DNA of 64,000 nucleotides, taken from positions 97,157 through 161,156 of the forward strand of contig NZ_APKE01000035.1 in the NCBI RefSeq assembly GCF_009835145.1. Direction: 5' to 3'. Position numbers and translations under genes: made by a program. The notes beneath the pieces were generated by a model. The model was given only the letters and a program-made list of their open reading frames with translations. It did not search any database and was not told the origin of the DNA. Positions 27,380 to 36,114 of the stretch are shown here, one piece after another. The DNA comes from Profundibacterium mesophilum KAUST100406-0324 (GTDB taxonomy: Bacteria; Pseudomonadota; Alphaproteobacteria; Rhodobacterales; Rhodobacteraceae). Each line of letters opens with the position of its first letter. Positions within the stretch are counted from its first letter, which is position 1.

Positions 27380-28042
27380 CTAGCGTCCCGCGAGGAAGTT
27401 GCCCTCGGCGCTCAGCGAACCTGCGCCGCTTTGCACGGAACCCGCGATGGTGCCGCGAGTGAACTCGGCGGATGGGCCGTAGAAATCGCCGCTGACGGCG
27501 GCGTCGAAATCGAGCGCGCCGCGTGCCTCGGTCAAGGTGCCTTCGAGCCGGCCGCTGATGGTGCCGCCCCCGCCTGCCCCCATCTGACCATCGCGAACGT
27601 AGAGCGTGCCGCCGAGCGGGACATCATCGCTGCGGCGCAGGGTCGTAATGCTGCCGATCAGGGTCCCCTGTCCGAAATTAACCACCATGTCGAGATCGCC
27701 GTTCATGCTCTGCGCCGAGGGGCCGCCGGAAAGGGTGATGTCGGCAAACCCGCGGTGGATCGCCTGGCCCGCCATCGGGCGCCGTCCGGCCGCGGTCGCC
27801 GTGCCCCCGGTCTGCGCATGGAAGTCGGCAAGCAGGGCGCCCTGCGCCGCCGAGCGCTCGGCATAGCTCAGGGAGGTCGATGCCTGCCCCGAGCCGGTGT
27901 CGCCATCCGTCCCATCACCCTGCCCGCCCGAGTTGCCGTCACCCTCTCCGGCGCCGGTGCCGCCGCCGAGCGCGGATGACGCGCCGCCCCCGCAGCCCAT
28001 GAGCAGTAAAAGAAGCGACAACAGGAGAGTAAAACCGCGCAA
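27380..28042 (-). CDS. surface lipoprotein with TbpB-like beta-barrel domain
   Basis: I chose the TTG at 28042 because GGAGGT lies six bases before it and it gives a 220-residue protein with a classic lipoprotein signal (RGFTLLLSLLLLLMGC, Cys about residue 17). A Gly/Ser/Asp-rich linker follows. The C-terminal ~110 residues are a small beta-barrel of the transferrin-binding-protein type: FADITLSGG, NGDLDMVVNFGQGTLIGSI, and a run ending TIAGSVQSGAGSLSAEGNF. In other bacteria this barrel is found on surface lipoproteins, some exported by Slam; no Slam-like gene is in the window. The ligand is unknown. It faces the Hint gene. Confidence 0.72.
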   Translation of the reverse strand: MRGFTLLLSLLLLLMGCGGGASSALGGGTGAGEGDGNSGGQGDGTDGDTGSGQASTSLSYAERSAAQGALLADFHAQTGGTATAAGRRPMAGQAIHRGFADITLSGGPSAQSMNGDLDMVVNFGQGTLIGSITTLRRSDDVPLGGTLYVRDGQMGAGGGGTISGRLEGTLTEARGALDFDAAVSGDFYGPSAEFTRGTIAGSVQSGAGSLSAEGNFLAGR

Positions 28043-28154
28043 GATGTGACCTCCGGCCAGTGCAATTGCCACGGATGATCGGGCCGCCAAGGTTAATTTC
28101 CCACTAAGCCACCGCCATTTCGACGCGGCGTCCTTGAGCGGTGCGCTGAACCGG

Positions 28155-28523
28155 CTAGGCTTGGTAGAAGAACTCCTCGCGGCAGATCAGGCCGTCCTGC
28201 ACATGATAGACGGCAATCTCGCGGTGGCTGACGCGCTCGCCGGTCGCGCGATTGCTCGTATCGCTCTGGAAGACGACGGCGAAGCGGTCGTCGCCATGTG
28301 GATAGGGTCCGTCGACACTGTTCGAATGGGTCTCGAAAGTCTCGCTCCACCATTCATGCTTGGCGCGGATCGCATCGCGTCCGTTCCGGATGCGCGGCTG
28401 GCCCTCGGCTGCGGCCGCCTCGACCGAGACCGCATCTTCGGCGTAGAGCGTGTCGAGACAGCTTTCATTGTTGCGGCAGGCCGAGACGAGCGCATTCGCA
28501 ACGGCCATCAACCGGTCGGACAT
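28155..28523 (-). CDS. NTF2-like (SnoaL-type) protein
   Basis: A 122-residue protein with the cone-shaped alpha+beta fold of nuclear transport factor 2-like proteins: an N-terminal helix (ANALVSACRNNESCLDTLY), the loop YAEDAVSVEA, a second helix region IRAKHEWWSETFETH and a final strand set ending SHREIAVYHVQDGLICREEF. The ATG at 28523 has AAGAAAGGAAA upstream. The family covers small enzymes, binding proteins and domains without activity; no catalytic site can be assigned here. It diverges from prfC. Confidence 0.78.
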   Translation of the reverse strand: MSDRLMAVANALVSACRNNESCLDTLYAEDAVSVEAAAAEGQPRIRNGRDAIRAKHEWWSETFETHSNSVDGPYPHGDDRFAVVFQSDTSNRATGERVSHREIAVYHVQDGLICREEFFYQA

Positions 28524-28630
28524 CGTGTTTCCTTTCTTGTGAACACAGCTGGCGAGGAGCGTGACATAGCGCCGGGATGACGACAAGCGAGCCGATTGCG
28601 CGCATCGGCGCGCTGGCCTATATCCTGCGG

Positions 28631-30238
28631 ATGCTGGATCATTCTTCCAATTCGCCCGTCCTGCCGCCCGAGATCGCGCGGCGCCGGACCTTCGCCATCA
28701 TCTCGCATCCCGATGCGGGCAAGACCACGCTGACCGAGAAGTTCCTTCTCTATGGCGGGGCCATCCAGATGGCCGGACAGGTGCGCGCCAAGGGCGAGGC
28801 ACGGCGCACGCGCTCGGACTTCATGCAGATGGAGAAGGATCGCGGCATCTCCGTCTCCGCCTCGGCCATGTCCTTCGATTTCGACGGCTACAGGTTCAAC
28901 CTCGTCGACACGCCTGGCCATTCGGACTTCTCCGAGGACACCTATCGCACGCTGACGGCCGTGGATGCGGCGGTGATGGTGATCGACGGCGCCAAGGGCG
29001 TGGAGAGCCAGACGCAAAAGCTCTTCGAGGTCTGCCGCCTGCGCGATCTGCCGATCATGACATTCTGCAACAAGATGGACCGCGAGAGCCGGGACACCTT
29101 CGATATCATCGACGAGATCCAGGAGAACCTCGCGATCGACGTGACCCCCGCCTCCTGGCCGATCGGCGTGGGGCGCGATTTCATCGGTTGCTACGACATG
29201 CTGAATGACCGGCTCGAACTGATGGACCGCGCGGACCGCAACAAGGTGGCGAAGACGGTCCGCCTCGACGGGCTCGACGATCCCAAGATGGCCGAGCATG
29301 TGCCGCAGGATCTGCTTGCGCAGCTGCGCGAAGAAGTGGAGATGGCGCGCGAGCTGCTGCCGCCCTTCGATCGCAAGGCGCTCCTCGAGGGCACGCTGAC
29401 GCCGATCTGGTTCGGCAGCGCGATCAACAGCTTCGGCGTCAAGGAGTTGATGGACGGGATCGGCCGCTACGGCCCCGAGCCGCAGCCGCAATCGGCCACG
29501 CCGCGCCAGATCTCGCCCGACGAGACCAAGGTTTCGGGCTTCGTCTTCAAGGTGCAGGCCAACATGGACCCCAAGCACCGCGACCGGGTGGCCTTCGTGC
29601 GCATGGCCTCGGGGCATTTCAAGCGCGGCATGAAGCTGACCCATGTGCGCAGCAAGAAGCCCATGGCGATCTCCAACCCCGTGCTGTTCCTGGCCTCCGA
29701 CCGCGAGCTTGCCGAGGAGGCATGGGCGGGCGACATCATGGGCATCCCGAACCACGGCCAGCTCAGGATCGGCGACACGCTGACCGAGGGCGAGGCGCTG
29801 CGCGTCACCGGCATCCCCTCCTTCGCGCCCGAGCTGCTGCAGACTTGCCGGGCGGGTGATCCGATGAAGGCCAAGCATCTGGAAAAGGCGTTGATGCAGT
29901 TCTCCGAGGAGGGGGCTGCGAAGGTCTTCAAGCCGATGCTGTCCTCCGGCTTCATCGTGGGCGTGGTCGGGCAGCTGCAATTCGAGGTTCTGGCCAGCCG
30001 GATCGAGCTGGAATACGGCCTGCCGGTGCGCTTCGAGCCATCGCAGTTCACCTCGGCGCGCTGGGTTACCGGACCGCAGGCGGCGATCGACAAGTTCGTC
30101 AACGTCAACAAGGGCCATATCGCCGAGGATAATGACGGCGACGTCGTCTACCTTACGCGCCTGCAATGGGACATCGACCGCATCGAGCGCGATCACCCCG
30201 AGCTGACCCTGAACGCGACGAAGGAAATGATGGTCTGA
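28631..30238 (+). CDS. prfC: peptide chain release factor 3
   Basis: RF3 is the GTPase that removes RF1/RF2 from the ribosome after termination. The 535-residue protein has the EF-G-type G domain: IISHPDAGKTTLTEKFLLYGG near residue 20, the switch region RGISVSASAMSFDF, DTPGHSDFSEDTYRTL and NKMDRES. Domains II and III follow (GHFKRGMKLTHVRSKKPM; VVGQLQFEVLASRIE). I chose the ATG at 28631, which gives the family start MLDHSSNSPVLPPEIARRRT; an in-frame ATG at 28577 would add 18 residues. Two overlapping hairpins lie just after its stop. Confidence 0.96.
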   Translation: MLDHSSNSPVLPPEIARRRTFAIISHPDAGKTTLTEKFLLYGGAIQMAGQVRAKGEARRTRSDFMQMEKDRGISVSASAMSFDFDGYRFNLVDTPGHSDFSEDTYRTLTAVDAAVMVIDGAKGVESQTQKLFEVCRLRDLPIMTFCNKMDRESRDTFDIIDEIQENLAIDVTPASWPIGVGRDFIGCYDMLNDRLELMDRADRNKVAKTVRLDGLDDPKMAEHVPQDLLAQLREEVEMARELLPPFDRKALLEGTLTPIWFGSAINSFGVKELMDGIGRYGPEPQPQSATPRQISPDETKVSGFVFKVQANMDPKHRDRVAFVRMASGHFKRGMKLTHVRSKKPMAISNPVLFLASDRELAEEAWAGDIMGIPNHGQLRIGDTLTEGEALRVTGIPSFAPELLQTCRAGDPMKAKHLEKALMQFSEEGAAKVFKPMLSSGFIVGVVGQLQFEVLASRIELEYGLPVRFEPSQFTSARWVTGPQAAIDKFVNVNKGHIAEDNDGDVVYLTRLQWDIDRIERDHPELTLNATKEMMV

Positions 30239-30244
30239 AACTTC

Positions 30245-30275
30245 GGCGATTGGCCACCGATCGGTGCCAATCGCC
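30245..30275 (+). other. large stem-loop just after prfC (possible antiterminator or operator)
   Basis: GGCGATTGGC and GCCAATCGCC form a perfect ten-base stem that continues, after one bulged C, into the palindrome ACCGATCGGT. It begins seven bases after the prfC stop. Its 3' arm shares 30272-30275 with the 5' arm of the U-tailed hairpin that follows, so the two cannot form at once. Confidence 0.5.
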
Positions 30276-30293
30276 GCTGTATAACGGCGTTTT
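30272..30293 (+). terminator. U-tailed hairpin after prfC
   Basis: CGCCG and CGGCG form a five-base stem with an eight-base loop, followed at once by TTTT. It would end the prfC transcript before the VPLPA gene, unless the larger upstream stem-loop forms first. Confidence 0.5.
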
Positions 30294-30372
30294 CGGGGCA
30301 GAATGCGTCCGAAAGATGACAGGTCAGCCGAGCTCTGCCACTGCTTTCGCAGGACAATTCGGGAGAGCTGGA

Positions 30373-31017
30373 ATGAAGTCACTCATCATGGCACTCGCCT
30401 TCGCGATCGGGGCCGCGGCGGCCGCTTCGACGGCATTGGCGAAAACCTACATCCAGACGCAGGAGATCGGGCCGGTCACCGGCTTCGCGCATGAGCTGGC
30501 CCCCTTCGCGCGTCATGACGGCCCCGGGCGGCTCGAAAGTGCCGTGCTGAGCTATACCATCACCGCCGGGATGCCGATCTGCGCGATCTGCACGAGCCTG
30601 CCCTTCGCCGCGGCGAGCTTCATGCCCCTGCCCACCGATACGGGCCTTCCCCTCTATCGCTCCGAGCTGCGGGGAAGCGGCGCTTATGGACCGATGGCGC
30701 AGATCTCGACCCCCACACTTGCCTTGCCCGGCATGAACACGCTCCTGCGCGGCAATATCGAGATGCGCGATTTGTCGGATTTCACCGGCAGCGGCCTCGT
30801 TGCGGGCGCCCTGACCCTCGCCGGTCTGACCTTCTCGAACGGTCTCGGCCAGCCGTTCTCCATCGCGACCCCGAGCCTCTTCGAGGGCAGCATGTCACTG
30901 CGCTACGAGGTGGCCGATATCGCGCCGGTGCCGCTGCCCGCCTCGATGCCGCTCCTCCTCGGCGCATTCGCGGTGGCGGCCGGGTTGCGCCGCCGCGCGG
31001 TACGCGCCACCGCATGA
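30373..31017 (+). CDS. exported protein with VPLPA-type C-terminal sorting signal
   Basis: A 214-residue secreted protein. The ATG at 30373 has GGGAGAG upstream and gives a signal peptide (SLIMALAFAIGAAAAASTALA). The mature part is beta-rich without a family I can name (LESAVLSYTITAGMPICAIC; NTLLRGNIEMRDLSDF). The C-terminus has the three-part sorting signal VPLPAS - hydrophobic helix (MPLLLGAFAVAAG) - RRR, the VPLPA variant of PEP-CTERM common in Rhodobacteraceae, which is expected to be cut by an exosortase-type protease. No exosortase gene is in the window. A CAIC pair could form a disulfide. Confidence 0.8.
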   Translation: MKSLIMALAFAIGAAAAASTALAKTYIQTQEIGPVTGFAHELAPFARHDGPGRLESAVLSYTITAGMPICAICTSLPFAAASFMPLPTDTGLPLYRSELRGSGAYGPMAQISTPTLALPGMNTLLRGNIEMRDLSDFTGSGLVAGALTLAGLTFSNGLGQPFSIATPSLFEGSMSLRYEVADIAPVPLPASMPLLLGAFAVAAGLRRRAVRATA

Positions 31018-31086
31018 CGGGCCGCAGCGTCCGAAGCCTCGGCAGGCACGCGTTACAACATATCGAGAGCCCGCCGCAGCACCGCG

Positions 31087-31115
31087 TTGACCACGTCCAA
31101 GATATCCAGTAACGA
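31087..31115 (+). promoter_or_regulatory. sigma70-type promoter of the DEAD-box helicase gene
   Basis: TTGACC (31087-31092) and TAACGA (31110-31115) are 17 bp apart. Transcription from here would give a leader of about 90 bases before the helicase start, a length that would allow leader-based control such as is seen for cold-induced helicases elsewhere. Confidence 0.5.
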
Positions 31116-31212
31116 CGGGTCCTATCGGGGAGAGCCAGCATTGGCGGCCATCCGGGCCATGTCCCCATCAGATGCGCGGGCCGCAAGAGGGTCCGTGAAC
31201 CAACGGATCACA

Positions 31213-32862
31213 ATGACCAAATTCAGCGACCTGAACCTGGACGCCAAAGTCCTCAAAGCCATCGAAGAAGCCGGGTACGAAACCCCGACCCCCATACAGG
31301 CCGGCGCCATTCCCGCCGCGCTCGACGGGCGCGACGTGCTGGGCATCGCGCAGACCGGGACCGGCAAGACCGCGAGCTTCACCCTGCCGATGATCAACAT
31401 GCTCGGCCGCGGCCGCGCACGGGCACGGATGCCGCGCAGCCTCGTCCTGGCCCCGACCCGCGAGCTTGCCGCGCAGGTCGCCGAGAACTTCGACACCTAT
31501 GCCAAGTATACCAAGCTGACCAAGGCGCTGCTGATCGGGGGCGTCTCCTTCAAGGAGCAGGACGCGCTGATCGACAAGGGTGTCGACGTGCTGATCGCGA
31601 CGCCCGGCCGTCTGCTCGATCATTTCGAGCGCGGCAAGCTGCTGCTGACCGGGGTGCAGGTGATGGTCGTCGACGAGGCGGACCGGATGCTGGACATGGG
31701 GTTCATCCCCGATATCGAGCGCATCTTCTCGCTCACGCCCTTCACCCGGCAGACGCTTTTCTTCTCCGCCACCATGGCGCCCGAGATCGAGCGGATCACC
31801 AATACCTTCCTGAGCAATCCCGAGAAGATCGAGGTCGCACGCCAGGCCACCGCGTCCGAGACGATCACCCAGGGCGTCGTGATGTTCCGCGCCAGCCGCA
31901 AGGACCGCTCCGCTTCGGAGAAGCGCAAGGTACTGCGCGCGCTCATCGATGCCGAGGGCGACGCCTGCAGCAACGCGATCATCTTCTGCAACCGCAAGGT
32001 CGACGTGGACGTGGTGGCCAAGAGCCTCACGAAGAACGGATATGACGCCGCGCCCATCCACGGGGATCTGGAACAGTCGCAGCGCACGCGCACCCTTGAG
32101 GGCTTCCGCGAAGGCAAGCTGCGCTTCCTCGTCGCCTCCGACGTCGCGGCGCGCGGGCTCGACGTGCCCGCGGTGAGCCATGTGTTCAATTTCGACGTTC
32201 CGGGCCATGCCGAGGATTACGTGCACCGCATCGGGCGTACGGGACGCGCCGGGCGTGACGGCAAGGCGATCATGATCTGCTCCACCTCCGACGAGAAGAA
32301 CCTCGAGGATGTCGAGCGGCTGATCGAGAAGGAAATCCCGCGGATCGACAACCCGCTGGGCCAAAGCGCCGCCGCCGATCCCGAAGCGCCGGCACGTCCC
32401 GCGGAGGAGAGCCCGGAGAGCGGCGAGCAGCCCAAGCGCACCCGCTCGCGCCGGAAGCCGAAGGACAGCGCGTCCAGCGCCAGGAGCGGCGAGGCCCCAT
32501 CCGAAACGGCACCGGTCGACGCCCCGGGCGCTCCTGCCGAGACGCCCCCCGCAACAGAGACCGCACAAGGCGTTCAGGATGACGCGGCCCCCAAGGCGCC
32601 CGCACGGGAAACCGCCGAGGCCGCGCCTGAGCCGGCACCCGCCGCGCAGGCCGATGAGGCGCCCGAGCAAAAGCGTCCGGCGCGCGGCAAGGGAAGCCGC
32701 TCCGATCGTGGCCGCGACAAGTCGCAAGGTCAGCAATCGGGCAACGAGCAGCCGCGCCAAGGCCGCAACGATCGCCAGCGCGGCGGCGAAGTCGTCGTGG
32801 GAATGGGCGATCATCTTCCGAGCTTCATTGCAAAGAGCTTCGAAGAGCGGCAGGCTAGCTGA
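31213..32862 (+). CDS. DEAD-box RNA helicase (RhlE-like)
   Basis: A 549-residue ATP-dependent RNA helicase for RNA unwinding in ribosome assembly or mRNA decay. I chose the ATG at 31213 for the family start TKFSDLNLDAKVLKAIEEAG. Core motifs are complete: PTPIQAGAIP (Q motif), AQTGTGKTASF (I), PTRELAAQV (Ia), VDEADRMLDMG (II), FSATM (III), SDVAARGLDVPAVSHV (V) and HRIGRTGRAGRDG (VI). After about residue 375 comes a ~170-residue low-complexity tail rich in Ala, Glu, Pro, Arg and Ser, ending GDHLPSFIAKSFEERQ, which probably binds RNA. RhlE is the closest group by motif; CsdA and DbpA lack this tail type. Confidence 0.93.
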   Translation: MTKFSDLNLDAKVLKAIEEAGYETPTPIQAGAIPAALDGRDVLGIAQTGTGKTASFTLPMINMLGRGRARARMPRSLVLAPTRELAAQVAENFDTYAKYTKLTKALLIGGVSFKEQDALIDKGVDVLIATPGRLLDHFERGKLLLTGVQVMVVDEADRMLDMGFIPDIERIFSLTPFTRQTLFFSATMAPEIERITNTFLSNPEKIEVARQATASETITQGVVMFRASRKDRSASEKRKVLRALIDAEGDACSNAIIFCNRKVDVDVVAKSLTKNGYDAAPIHGDLEQSQRTRTLEGFREGKLRFLVASDVAARGLDVPAVSHVFNFDVPGHAEDYVHRIGRTGRAGRDGKAIMICSTSDEKNLEDVERLIEKEIPRIDNPLGQSAAADPEAPARPAEESPESGEQPKRTRSRRKPKDSASSARSGEAPSETAPVDAPGAPAETPPATETAQGVQDDAAPKAPARETAEAAPEPAPAAQADEAPEQKRPARGKGSRSDRGRDKSQGQQSGNEQPRQGRNDRQRGGEVVVGMGDHLPSFIAKSFEERQAS

Positions 32863-32890
32863 CAGGTTCAGTTACTCGAAGAGATCGAAC

Positions 32891-33532
32891 ATGATCAGAA
32901 TCATCGCGGCCGCCGCCCTGTTGACCGGGGCGGCAAGCGGCGGCGTGTCCGCCGAACAGCTCTGCCTCGCGCATGTGAACGCGCAGGAAATCGTCATCGA
33001 CCGGGACTTGCTCGGCGACGAGGTCCCCAAGGCCTCGCTCGCCCGCCGTGCCCTTGGCTGGCCCTCGCGCAAGCTCGACGCGCTGAAGGGCGACTACCCC
33101 GAATGCGGTCCTGAAATCCTGATCCGCTCGCTCGCGCAGACCGTTCCCGAGGATGAGGTCGCCGGCTATTGCCTTGCCGAGGACCCCGAACAGGGATGGC
33201 TGCTCGTTCCGGGTGAGCGCGGGGCCCGGGGGCGCTGTGCCAAGACCGCCTGCGAGCGGGTTAATGGCGCCAAAACGGCCGCGATCAACACGGCGGTCAA
33301 GGCCATCGACCTGTCGCGCGGCCCGGAACCCGATCCCGATGGCAGCGACATGGACGCCGTGCTGCACAGCTCCGGCGCGGCCATCCTGAAGGGATCGTCG
33401 AGCTATATCCTGGGTGCGCTGGGGTCCGCGGCATCCGGTGCCGGGGCCGCGCTTTCCGCGCCGGCGGTCATCGCGGCGGCGAGCGTCTCGCTCGTGGCAG
33501 TGGGCGGCGCGGTCTATCTCTGCTCGGAATAA
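32891..33532 (+). CDS. small exported protein of unknown function
   Basis: I do not recognise this 213-residue protein. The ATG at 32891 lies 28 bases after the helicase stop and starts a signal peptide (IRIIAAAALLTGAASGGVSA-EQ). The mature part has six Cys (in LCLAHV, ECGPE, YCLAED, GRCAKTACERV and the last residues), suggesting disulfides in the periplasm. The C-terminus is a hydrophobic Gly/Ala segment (SAPAVIAAASVSLVAVGGAVYL) that could be a membrane helix. It is followed by two hairpins before the convergent rnj gene. Confidence 0.65.
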   Translation: MIRIIAAAALLTGAASGGVSAEQLCLAHVNAQEIVIDRDLLGDEVPKASLARRALGWPSRKLDALKGDYPECGPEILIRSLAQTVPEDEVAGYCLAEDPEQGWLLVPGERGARGRCAKTACERVNGAKTAAINTAVKAIDLSRGPEPDPDGSDMDAVLHSSGAAILKGSSSYILGALGSAASGAGAALSAPAVIAAASVSLVAVGGAVYLCSE

Positions 33533-33547
33533 CGCGTCGCTGAACTC

Positions 33548-33583
33548 GGCGGATGAGGCGGCGCAACCGCCACTTCATCCGCC
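33548..33583 (+). terminator. long hairpin after the exported-protein gene
   Basis: GGCGGATGA and TCATCCGCC form a perfect nine-base stem, extended inside by GGCGG/CCGCC around a five-base loop, 15 bases after the stop. No T-run follows, but the stem is strong enough to be a credible transcript end. Confidence 0.5.
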
Positions 33584-33625
33584 GGTCGGGCGATGCGCGG
33601 TCCTGCCGCACATCGCCATCTACCG

Positions 33626-33645
33626 GGGCCCGTTTCGCGGGGCCC
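33626..33645 (-). terminator. hairpin after rnj
   Basis: Two GGGCCC boxes form a six-base stem around GTTTCGCG, 15 bases past the rnj stop in the minus-strand direction. It would end the long nuo-birA-coaX-rnj transcript. The T-run is missing, so the call is tentative. Confidence 0.4.
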
Positions 33646-33660
33646 ATCTTGTCGGCCGGT

Positions 33661-35328
33661 TCAGCTCAGCCGGCTGACGACCACCGAAACCTCGGGCTTG
33701 CGCCCGATCTCGTTGAGGCAGCTTTGCCGCGCGGTGCGCCGCAAGGCCTCGTCGAGCTTGTCATCGTCGATCAGCGTCTTGTCATTGGCCCGGCCGAGCA
33801 TCTGCGCGAGATCCGCCTCGAGCACATCGGTCAGGGCCGTGCCGGACCGGCCGGTCTCCGGCAGGCCCATGAGCTCGACCCAGGGATCGCCGAGGGGCGT
33901 GTCGTCCTCGTCCATGATCAGGGTCACGATGACATGACCGTTGAGCGCCATCCGGATCCGGTCGCGCACGACGCCGTCCATCGCACCGATCTGCACCGCC
34001 CCGTCGAGATAGGTCCGGCCCGTCTCGACGAAATCGACCACTTCGGGCTTGTTCCCGGACAGCGACACACAGGTGCCGTTCGGTGCCAGAACAGCGGTGC
34101 GGCCGAGCGACTTGGCAAGCTTCACATGCTCGCGCAGGTGCCGGTGCTCGCCATGCATCGGGATCACCGCTTGCGGGCGCACCAGTTCGTGCATCGCCTT
34201 GAGGTCGGGCCGGTTGGCATGGCCCGAGACGTGGTAGCGGCCATCATCGTCATCGACCACATCGACGCCCATCTCGGAGAAGGCGTTCATGATGCGGATC
34301 ACACCGCGCTCGTTGCCCGGGATAGTCTTCGACGAAAAAAGGAACGTATCGCCATCCGAGAGCTTCAGTCCGAGATACTTGCCGCGGGAAAGCTGCGCGC
34401 TGGCCGCACGGCGCTCGCCCTGGCTGCCGGTCACGATCAGCATCAGGTCGTCGCGCGGGATCTCGCGCGCTTCCTCGGGGCTGACGGTCGTGGGAAAATC
34501 GCTCAGCACGCCTGTCGAGACGGATGCCTCGATCATCCGGCGCATCGCCCGGCCCAGAAGGCAGACCGAGCGTCCTGCGGCGATGCCGGCCTCAGCGAGG
34601 GTCTTCACCCGCGCCACGTTGCTGGCGAAGGTGGTCGCGACGACCATGCCTTCCTGCTCGGCGACGAGGCGGCGGATTTCGGGGCCGACGGAGGATTCGG
34701 ACCGTCCCTCGTGGCTCGAGAAGACATTGGTCGAATCGCAGACGAGTGCGAGAACCCCCTGCTTCGACACGCTTGCCCAGAGCTCGCGGTCGAATGGCTC
34801 GCCGACACCGGGCGCCATGTCGATCTTGAAGTCACCGGTGTGGATCACCCGTCCTGCGGGCGTGTCGATCACCAGTCCCGAGCTTTCGGGGATCGAGTGG
34901 GAGACCGGCAGGAAGCCCACCTTGAAAGGCCCGGCCTCGACGGTGTCGGGCCAGACATTCGCCACCACGACCGCCTTGGGATCGCCGCCCTGCTCCTCCA
35001 TCTTGCGCCTTGCGTGATGGGCAGTGAAGACGCGCGCATGGACCGGCGCGCGCAGACGCGACCAAAGATGCCCGACGGCACCGACATGGTCCTCATGCGC
35101 GTGGGTGATGAAGATCCCCTCGATCCGGTCGGCACGCTCCTCGAGCCATGCGATGTCGGGAAAGATCAAATCGACGCCAGGGGTGCTGTCCATGTCGGGA
35201 AAGGTCACGCCAAGATCGACCACGATCAGCCGCTCCTCTCCGGGCGCGCCATATCCGTAGACATAGCAGTTCATCCCGATCTCACCGGCGCCGCCGAGGG
35301 GGAGGTAAATCAGCCGTTCGCTGTTCAT
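33661..35328 (-). CDS. rnj: ribonuclease J
   Basis: A 555-residue metallo-beta-lactamase/beta-CASP RNase that matures and degrades RNA by 5'-exonuclease and endonuclease action. It starts RLIYLPLGGAGEIGMNCYVYG (abridged) and has the zinc motif HAHEDHVGA (His76, His78, Asp80, His81). Later marks are HTGDFKID, the beta-CASP Gly/Ser loop VTGSQGERRAA and the His motif VSGHANRPDL. It overlaps the coaX stop by ATGA and ends the chain that starts at nuoA, a linkage found in relatives. In alphaproteobacteria RNase J takes part in rRNA 5'-end trimming. Confidence 0.96.
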   Translation of the reverse strand: MNSERLIYLPLGGAGEIGMNCYVYGYGAPGEERLIVVDLGVTFPDMDSTPGVDLIFPDIAWLEERADRIEGIFITHAHEDHVGAVGHLWSRLRAPVHARVFTAHHARRKMEEQGGDPKAVVVANVWPDTVEAGPFKVGFLPVSHSIPESSGLVIDTPAGRVIHTGDFKIDMAPGVGEPFDRELWASVSKQGVLALVCDSTNVFSSHEGRSESSVGPEIRRLVAEQEGMVVATTFASNVARVKTLAEAGIAAGRSVCLLGRAMRRMIEASVSTGVLSDFPTTVSPEEAREIPRDDLMLIVTGSQGERRAASAQLSRGKYLGLKLSDGDTFLFSSKTIPGNERGVIRIMNAFSEMGVDVVDDDDGRYHVSGHANRPDLKAMHELVRPQAVIPMHGEHRHLREHVKLAKSLGRTAVLAPNGTCVSLSGNKPEVVDFVETGRTYLDGAVQIGAMDGVVRDRIRMALNGHVIVTLIMDEDDTPLGDPWVELMGLPETGRSGTALTDVLEADLAQMLGRANDKTLIDDDKLDEALRRTARQSCLNEIGRKPEVSVVVSRLS

Positions 35329-36104
35329 ATGTGGCTTGTATCCTTGTTATAGGCGTTGATGACGGTCAGGCCGTGCATCGTCAGGTTATCTTCGAAAGAA
35401 TCAAATAGGTCTTCGCCCTGCTGGAACAAAGGGGCAAGCCCGCCCGTGCCGACGACCTTGATGTCGCGGCCAAGCTCCCGGCGGATGCGGTTCACGATCC
35501 CGTCGATCAGCCCGACATAGCCCCAGAAAATCCCGGACTGCATGCAGGCGACCGTATTGGTGCCGATGACCTTCTCGGGCTGGGTCACGTCGACATTGGG
35601 CAAGGCCGCGGCCGCTTCGTGCAGCGCCTGCAGCGACAGGTTGACCCCCGGCGAGATCACGCCCCCGATATAGGCGCCATCCTCGGCGACGACATCGAAG
35701 GTCGTGGCCGTGCCGAAATCCACGATCACCAGGTTGCCCCCATGCAGATCGAAGCCGCCGACGGTATTGACCAGCCGGTCCGGTCCCACCTGCGCGCCGC
35801 TATCCACCCGGATATCGACCGGCAGCCGGCATTCGGGTTTGCCCACGACAAGCGGACGGCAATCGAAATAGCGGCTGCACAGGACACGCAGGTTGAACAC
35901 GACCCGCGGTACGGTGCTGCTGATCACCACCTCGTCGATCTCGGCGTCGATCTTCTGAAGGGTCATCAGCGTGGAGAGCCAGACGTAATACTGATCCGCC
36001 GTGCGGTTCCAGTCGGTCGCCGTGCGCCAGGTCGCGAGAAACTCGCGCCCGTTCCAGATGGAGAAGACGGTATTGGTGTTTCCGCAATCGATGGCGAGCA
36101 GCAT
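35325..36104 (-). CDS. coaX: type III pantothenate kinase
   Basis: CoaX phosphorylates pantothenate in the first step of CoA synthesis and is not inhibited by CoA. The 259-residue protein has the ASKHA phosphate loop LAIDCGNTNTVFSIW at the N-terminus, the diagnostic VGPDRLVNTVGGFDL (abridged GxDRxxN), DFGTATTFD and GGVISPGVNLSLQAL. It lies 10 bp after birA and overlaps rnj by ATGA in the same transcript. Confidence 0.95.
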   Translation of the reverse strand: MLLAIDCGNTNTVFSIWNGREFLATWRTATDWNRTADQYYVWLSTLMTLQKIDAEIDEVVISSTVPRVVFNLRVLCSRYFDCRPLVVGKPECRLPVDIRVDSGAQVGPDRLVNTVGGFDLHGGNLVIVDFGTATTFDVVAEDGAYIGGVISPGVNLSLQALHEAAAALPNVDVTQPEKVIGTNTVACMQSGIFWGYVGLIDGIVNRIRRELGRDIKVVGTGGLAPLFQQGEDLFDSFEDNLTMHGLTVINAYNKDTSHI

Positions 36105-36114
36105 CGGGTCCCCC

